A stretch of DNA of 17,098 nucleotides, taken from contig CANRHG010000022.1 of the NCBI GenBank assembly GCA_947630385.1, forward strand, positions 1 through 17,098. Direction: 5' to 3'. Below are positions 7,266-14,300 of this stretch, piece by piece (position 1 is the stretch's first letter; each line of letters begins with the position of its first letter). The notes under the pieces are model-generated. The model did not search any database, was not told the DNA's origin, and was given only the letters and a program-made list of their open reading frames with translations. A program made the translations under genes and the position numbers. The DNA comes from an uncultured Eubacteriaceae bacterium. GTDB taxonomy: Bacteria; Bacillota; Clostridia; Eubacteriales; Eubacteriaceae.

Positions 7266-7645
7266 AAACATCTCATTATTTTTATTTTACGAAATTATTT
7301 TTCTTTATTCTCAAAAATCGTAAAAAAATAATGAACATTTAGGAAAGATAAGTGCGTAGTTTAGCCTTTTGTTTTGGAATTTAGAAAGAGAAAATAGAAA
7401 ATAATTTTCGTAATTAATTGAGAGTTTACTGAAAAAATAAATTAGGAGGAGTACTGGATTAAATAGAATGAATAAATTGACTAGAAAATGAATAATTTTA
7501 AGTTTTTATACAGGAAATTAATGTTAAAAAAGATAATCTTTTTACAATAATAGATTTTTTTATTAAACAACTTTCAAAGTTAACTCGTATGAGATTTTTG
7601 ATCAGGAGTTTTCTAGAGGAAGTAACAACGAAGAATGGAGAAATA

Positions 7646-8293
7646 ATGAACATATTAAAGGACAGGTATTTGTCGATTGACCTCGGTATAAAGAATCCAA
7701 TCACGATGGTCGATTCAGGAGATGGTAAGTGTTTGATTCTCGGAAGAGATTACATCAGCCGTGGTTACTATTTTGACAAAAAAATCAAAGAGTTGGAAAA
7801 GATCTATCAAGCTGAAGGTATTTTTAACTTTGATACCAAAAAAATGCTAAGGCTAAAGGATAAAAAAGAGCACACGCTTCAAGATATCTTACATAAACTC
7901 ACGCATTACATCGTAGAATACGCCAAGAAAAAAAGAGTGACTTGCGTCGTTGTAGGAAAAATCAAAGAAAAGCCGGGAAGTCCTTTTCCGTACGAACTTT
8001 TCTATAGACAACTAAGATTCAAACTCGCAAAGATTGGTGTGGATATCACGAAGCATAGCGAAGCTTATACCTCACAGTGCGCACCGTCTTCAGAAAGCGT
8101 GGATAAAAAATACGCAAATAAGAGTAATCGCGTCCAAAGAGGACTTTTTGTGGATGGAGACGAAGAATATAACGCGGATGGTGTTGGAGCTTTTAATATT
8201 CTAAAAAGCTTTTTTCAAAAGTATGGAATTGAATATGAAATTCCTGTCGATGGGATCAAAAATCCGGAAATTATAATCGTATCTGCTAATTAA
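7646..8293 (+). CDS. TnpB-family (IS200/IS605) protein, RuvC half only, N-terminus missing
   Basis: 215 residues from ATG 7646, chosen because GGAG (7637-7640) lies 5 nt upstream; an upstream in-frame ATG at 7589 adds residues unlike TnpB. TnpB is an RNA-guided nuclease linked to IS605-type elements. Visible RuvC motifs are YLSIDLGIKN (Asp12), SEAYTSQC (Glu139) and NADGVGAFNI (Asp178). The second strand reads CVVVGKIKE with Gly104 where many TnpBs have Glu, and only one Cys remains in the zinc-ribbon place. From memory of the family, both traits occur in a TnpB lineage reading VIGxNK and ESYTSKASF, so they may be ancestral. Full proteins are about 370-430 residues, so the RNA- and DNA-binding N-terminal half is absent. 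No TnpA gene or element ends were found. It is probably a decayed remnant, although its frame is clean and less AT-rich than the desert before it. Confidence 0.82.
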   Translation: MNILKDRYLSIDLGIKNPITMVDSGDGKCLILGRDYISRGYYFDKKIKELEKIYQAEGIFNFDTKKMLRLKDKKEHTLQDILHKLTHYIVEYAKKKRVTCVVVGKIKEKPGSPFPYELFYRQLRFKLAKIGVDITKHSEAYTSQCAPSSESVDKKYANKSNRVQRGLFVDGDEEYNADGVGAFNILKSFFQKYGIEYEIPVDGIKNPEIIIVSAN

Positions 8294-8385
8294 CAGTAAT
8301 GATCTTATGGACAGGTCGTATGGAGTGATTCATAAAAGCGATATAACGCAGTTCGAAAATTTATAGAAAGAGAAAAATTAAAGAA

Positions 8386-11300
8386 ATGAAGTACAGTAAG
8401 AAAATTATTAAATTATTTGGACTGATTCTGGCAGTTTTAATGATTTTTTCACAAATATCTATCAATGTTTTTGCTGCCGAAAACGATAGTTTAAATGGTC
8501 CTACTCCAGGAGTAACTAGAGTAAATGACCCAAGTACTATGATGAATTATAAAGACGCTCTATTAACAAAAGAGTCTGGATCAAGATATGCTGGTAGACT
8601 CTGGACAGATAAATCTGTTTTTTCTAACCAGAATGATAATGATACTAAAATTCAAGCTGAAGTTGATGAAGATAATGACAACAGTGTTTCTTATAGTGGA
8701 AATACACTAACTTTTACTGACGGTTCAGGAGAAAAAGACATTACTGCAAGTGTATCAACTAACGATGATTTTCTTCATGTATTTTCCTGTTTAGGATCTA
8801 GTGAACAGGAAAGTATTGATATTCCATTAGATGTCGTTTTTGTTATCGATATGTCTAATTCAATGGGACAAGGTTATACAGGAGCTGGAGGAGACAATAA
8901 TACTCGTATAGCTCACACCTTAGAAGCTTTAAATAATGCTTTTGATACGATAATTAATCAAAATTCTGAAAATAGAATTGGTTTAGCCGTCTTTGGAGAT
9001 CAAGGAGCGGTTCTAGTTCCTTTAGGAAAATATTCAGATAAAGCAGATAATAAATATTTAGAATTTACAAATTTAAGAGGTCATAATCGTAATGCTGGAG
9101 ATAAGGTTAATGGAAATAGACCTTCCCCTGTCACAAATAATGATAATGATTTCGATTTATATGAGCATTTAACTGATGAGAATACGTGTATTACAAACGG
9201 CACGATTTATGATAATACAGTCCAAACTGCTGTACAAATCGGAAATTATACCAATACTCAAGCTGGTTTATATACCGGACTTAAAATGTTAGCTGATGCT
9301 GAAGACACTACTATTGAGGTTCAAGATGAACATGTTTCTAGAATACCTGCTCTAGTCTTTTTAGGAGATGGCGGTGCTAATGCAGTTTCTAATAACGGTT
9401 CTAATAATGGATCTGATTGGTATAATCCATATCCAAGTTTAACAGCTACTACTGCCGGATCAAAAACTAAAGAAGGAACAAGATATTATGATTCGCCTAA
9501 TTCTGAAACTGTTATTGTTGAAACACTTATGACTACTGCTTATATGAAAGCTAAGGTCAATAATCACTATTTAAGTAATCTAAAAGCACAGTCAGAAAAT
9601 GCTGATGCCACAAATTGTTCACTTAAGACTTATAGTGTTGGTATGGATATAGTTCCATTAATGGATTCTACTGAAGGGACGACTATTGGTGGAAGAATTC
9701 GTGTCGGGGCCATAATGGATCCTTCACATTACTTTCGACCGACTAACCAAATAGCCGACTCTATACTAGGGGCAGAGATTACTACTGATGATAAAACTAA
9801 TTTAAATAATGCTTATACAAAATATACTAACTGGACAAATGGTCAGACTGTAAATTTAGATAGAGAAAATGATCATACTCAATTGTCTTTAGGACAATTA
9901 CCTGGAACAGATGAAATAAAAACACAAGATATCCAAAATAATATAAATTACACAACGAATTTTATTGGAACAGCTACTGGTGAGAGTCTGTCTAATATTT
10001 TCCAACAGATTATTGATAGTCTTCAAACAGAGCCATTCATTCCGGTTGATGGAACTAATGATATGGGGGTTAAAAATTCAATAACCTATTCTGATCCGAT
10101 TGGAAAATATATGGAGATAAAAGATGAAGGTATTAATACTATTGGAAAAACCACGTGGGATGGTCAGCCGAATGAGGAAGAAGATAATTATGATATGTCT
10201 TTATTATTATTCGGTGAAATGCATGGAATAGAAAGAACAGCTGATTATAGTTTTAAATTTAATGACGCTTACATGCAAGCTAATAATGGAAAAACCGGAG
10301 AAGATGGAGAACTTCTTACGTGGAGAAATTCTTTATTCCCAGAAGGATGGTACAAAGGAGACAATCCGGAAACAGCTTTAGCTTATACTAAATTTACCCA
10401 GGGAGCTAAAGCCGATAGTAATAATGATGGTTATATTGATTTTCCAGAACCTTTAGATTCAAATGTTCATAGTAATGAGGATGCTTGGGCTAACGGATGG
10501 GTTTATAGAATTAATAGTCAAACTATAGTTCAGTATATTCCAAATTTAGAAGGACAAGTTTCACATAATCCCGATTTAATTGATGAGAAACAACAAAATA
10601 TTGAGTATACGGTTTATCGCTTTTCTGAAGAATCTACAGATAGAAATACACCAAGATTTAATCCTGTCTATGGATTACCTCCATCGGATTTAAACACCTT
10701 AGATACAGCTGAAAAAAGAGAGGAAAGAACAGGAGTTTATGCTCTTAGTGATGTTCGTATCTGGGTTGAGGATTCCGGAAATTATGAAAATACTGAAGGA
10801 CTACCGATTGACGCTGGTTTTGACGAACAGTTATGTATTAATATTCCGGTTAATGCTATCCCAATTCAAAGAGCTTCTATTAGTTTAAATACGGATGGCA
10901 CACCTAAAGTTTATTCAACAAATGTAGAGGATGTTTCAGAATCAACTCCGATAAGACTATTTTATTCAGTTGGTATTCAAGATGAGATTATGAGTGATGA
11001 TGGTTTAGATATCGATTTAACCAAGGTTGATTCAAATTACATTAATGAAAACAAAGTAACTACTGAGAAGATAGACGAACAACGAAAAAATGGATATCAA
11101 ATAACCACTGAAGAAGATGATATTATCTTTAGATCAAATTATTATACTGAGGATAGTTTTAATTACGAAGGAATAGATCAGACTTCGACTCGTGGTAATA
11201 CAAGTACTTCTTTCTCTCCAGCTACAAAAAATCAGTATTATTTATTTCAGGAACCATTAAAGTTATACACAACAGAGGAAAAGCAACCTAATGATCCAGG

Positions 11301-14300
11301 AGAAAAAGAAATTAATGCTGGTGAGGACAATGAAGTTAATGATACAGAAGTTAAAACTGTACTAGGAAATGAATACAATCTAGTAACAGAGCCAGATAAT
11401 GTAACCTCAGATAAATGGTATTACCTTATTGATGAATATTATGTTCCAAATGGAAATTCAACAGGGGTTTCAGGTACCGGTGAAGTTCAGTATAATTGTC
11501 AGAAAAAATTTAAAGCTGTTTCCAGACTTGGTTCTGAGTTTGGCTCAGCAGTTGGCGGAGATGATGTAACAACTGGTGAATATTTCTGTTGGTATGATAC
11601 AGACGCGGGTTACTATGTTCCTTATTATCCTTCTACAGATTCAGATTTTGGTAATCGAACAGACGTAAATCAAACAGCTGATGGAACAAGAGGAAAACCA
11701 ACAGCAGCAAATAAAGCTAAAATTCAAGAAAGAATAAAACAAGACGAAGTAGAAGATAATTACAATGCTAAAGTTATTGATGAAAGTCATAATTGGGTTT
11801 TAGCAGCTAAGCCAAATGGAATTCGTGTTGGAAATTTAGCGGATAATGTTCGCCAAAAAGGATCAAATTATAATAATAAATATCAAAACCAAGATGGAAC
11901 TAATGATTACGCAGAAGCTAACATAACTGATACAGCTAATAATTTCTATGTTCCAACGATTAGTGCCAATTCAACTGGTGAGGTAGTTAGTATAGATTCT
12001 ATCCCTCAAGAAGGACCTCAAATGATGGCTGTTGATCCAATTGCTGAAAAGGTTAAAAATAACGTTATTTTTAATACGTATTTAGGTAATGATGGACAAG
12101 TAGCTATTTCCGATACTGGCTTAAATATTACTAAGAATGTTTTATATAATGAAAATAATCCTGATCCCAATGAACAATTTACTTATCAAGTTCAGATAGA
12201 GGGAGAAGAGGGAATCGTACCAGCTACTAAACTTGTATATAATCATTATTCTGGTGAATGGCAAAGAAAGTTAGAAGAAATTGACGTTCCAACTGATAAT
12301 AATGGCTTGCTCCGACAAGATACGAGTCAAAATGTTAGAGTAACAGCTGATGGAAAACAAATCGTTACTAACGGACAAGGTAATGATGTTATAGTTGATG
12401 TTCATGGGAATGAACTTGGACCTGCTCCAGATAAAGACGCTCAATATTATGTTTATGTTGGCGGAAATAAATTAAAAGAAAAAACGAATGAGATAAGTGA
12501 AGATATTTCGAATACTTACATTATTTATTCAAGTTCTGTATCTCCTGGTGAGACTTCTTATCATGGAAAACGTATCATTTATGTAGCCACTCCAGAAGAA
12601 ATTGTTTCTTCGCCTCAGACATCTGATCTTATATTTAAACTAGCGGACTCAGAACATCCTGCTGGTATGATTGAATATGTTAGTACAGAAGTAGTTTTTG
12701 TTCCGGTATCTCAATTAGATCAGGAAGGATGGAGTTTTGAGACTGGAGATAATTTTGACTATAAATATCTAGATACAGATTCAGGTAATTACTTCGTTTT
12801 TGCTCATTTTGGAGACCATCACGAAAGAGTTTCTACATTAACAACTCCTTACAATATTCAAGCTTATTATCAAACTCTAAATCTTTATTTTGGATATAAA
12901 GATGAAGATATATTTAAAGAACAGGAAAATAATGATTGGTTTAAGGATTGGCCATACCAAAATGAAGATGGATCACCTGAAAACATCTCCGCTAATGTAG
13001 CTGAATTCACCTTAGGTAATGAAGAAGGGATTTTAATCAATGGCCTTACTTCTGGAGCCAATTATAAAGTAAAAGAAATTATTCTTCCTGAACAATCAGC
13101 GGATGGTTTTAAATTTAATAGCGTATATCATTATCAACAAGAAAGCATTCTTTATTACGACAGTGAGGGTGGAACAGATAAAGACGATTTAAATGGCAAT
13201 CATTCACCTGTCCCTTCTTCGGATTATAATTTTGGTGGTTTAATAGAGAAAGCCCCAACTATAGCTGGAATTTTTGGTCAATGCTATAGCTTAAATCAAG
13301 GTGATACTGGTCACGAAGAAGAAATGGTTGCATATCTGAATAGATATGTTGAACCAGTGCCTACTGAAATTAATCTGATTGGCCAAAAACAAGTGTTAGA
13401 AGAACCTGTAACTGGAGATAATAATTCATTTAGCTTTAATCTGGAAGGATTACAGTATGTCCGTTCAATTGAAGATCCAACTGAAAAAGGAAACAACGCT
13501 CTTGATTTATCTAAGATAGGTCAAGAAGAAACATCCACTACTCCTGGTTTAACTCCAGAAGATGGGAACATTAAAATAGAAACGGCTAATAATAAACCAA
13601 ATGCTGGAGATGAAATTACTTATAAGATTAGTTGGGATAATAATAACAATGATTTAATATGTCAATTAGATCCTAATCTAACCTATGTCAGTGCTTCAAA
13701 TCCAAAACAAACTGAAAACGATCCTGCAGTTTATGCAAGTAAAGTTATCTATCATCCAGAAAATAATACAGTTACTTGGAATATCAGTGGAATAAAAAAA
13801 GGTTTTGTAACTTTAACTGCTCGAGTAGATGGTTCAGCAATTTTCTCAAAACAAATCCAGACTGAAGTAAGTTATGGAAAGGAAATATCAGAGGATTCAA
13901 AAGCAACTTATACCTTAAATCCAGTTAATAGTGTTATATCCAGACAAAATTTCCCAATGCCTGAAGGAGCTCAAGTTAATTCTGAAAATCATCCGGTTTA
14001 TACGGCGAGTGTGAATGACGGGAAGATAGACTTAGGTCCGATTCAGTATAAAATGGCCGGAACCTATTACTATAAGATTACTGAATCTCAGTTACCTGAA
14101 GATGCTCATTATCTAAGTGATGATACGGAATATTATCTAATCGTGACGGTCGATGCTGATACGGAAGGAAAACTAAGCGCAAAACGTTATCTGGTAACTT
14201 ATGATCCGACGTCAATAGAAGAGCCTAAAGCAAGCGTTAAAGAATTAGTTAATGAATCAACTGGAGATAATAACACTAACTCGGATTTCGTATTTGACAA

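Larger units (their letters stand above)
5669..7645. other. AT-rich gene desert with eroded sequence
   Basis: About 2 kb with no convincing gene on either strand; stops are frequent in all frames and the longest open stretches are about 60-70 codons. It is strikingly AT-rich, with some lines near 13-20% GC by count, against up to about 60% in parts of guaA. It holds several hairpins (6095-6111, 6475-6505, 6865-6897, 7000-7022, 7241-7265). A strong Shine-Dalgarno-like AGGAGG at 7444-7449 has no start codon at a suitable distance. It most resembles decayed genes or a decayed mobile element left of the TnpB remnant, but no ancestor could be recognised. Confidence 0.7.

Noticed and set aside
5669..7645. 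CRISPR array or tandem direct repeats
   Set aside because: No regularly spaced identical units were seen; only isolated hairpins.
7327..7653. 12-bp direct repeat AATAATGAACAT at 7327-7338 and 7642-7653
   Set aside because: Short, AT-rich and without matching flanks; a chance match is likely.
7498..7704. Minus-strand 68-codon frame over the TnpB start
   Set aside because: AT-rich, low-complexity translation antisense to the TnpB-family frame.
7646..8293. TldR-type (nuclease-dead TnpB) transcription repressor of the adjacent surface gene
   Set aside because: Such proteins keep the N-terminal nucleic-acid-binding half and lose RuvC residues; here the N-terminal half is gone and RuvC Asp residues remain. 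Not adopted as the call.
8294..8385. Promoter for the giant gene (TATAAC-like hexamer near 8340)
   Set aside because: No -35 hexamer at acceptable spacing could be matched; too weak to annotate.
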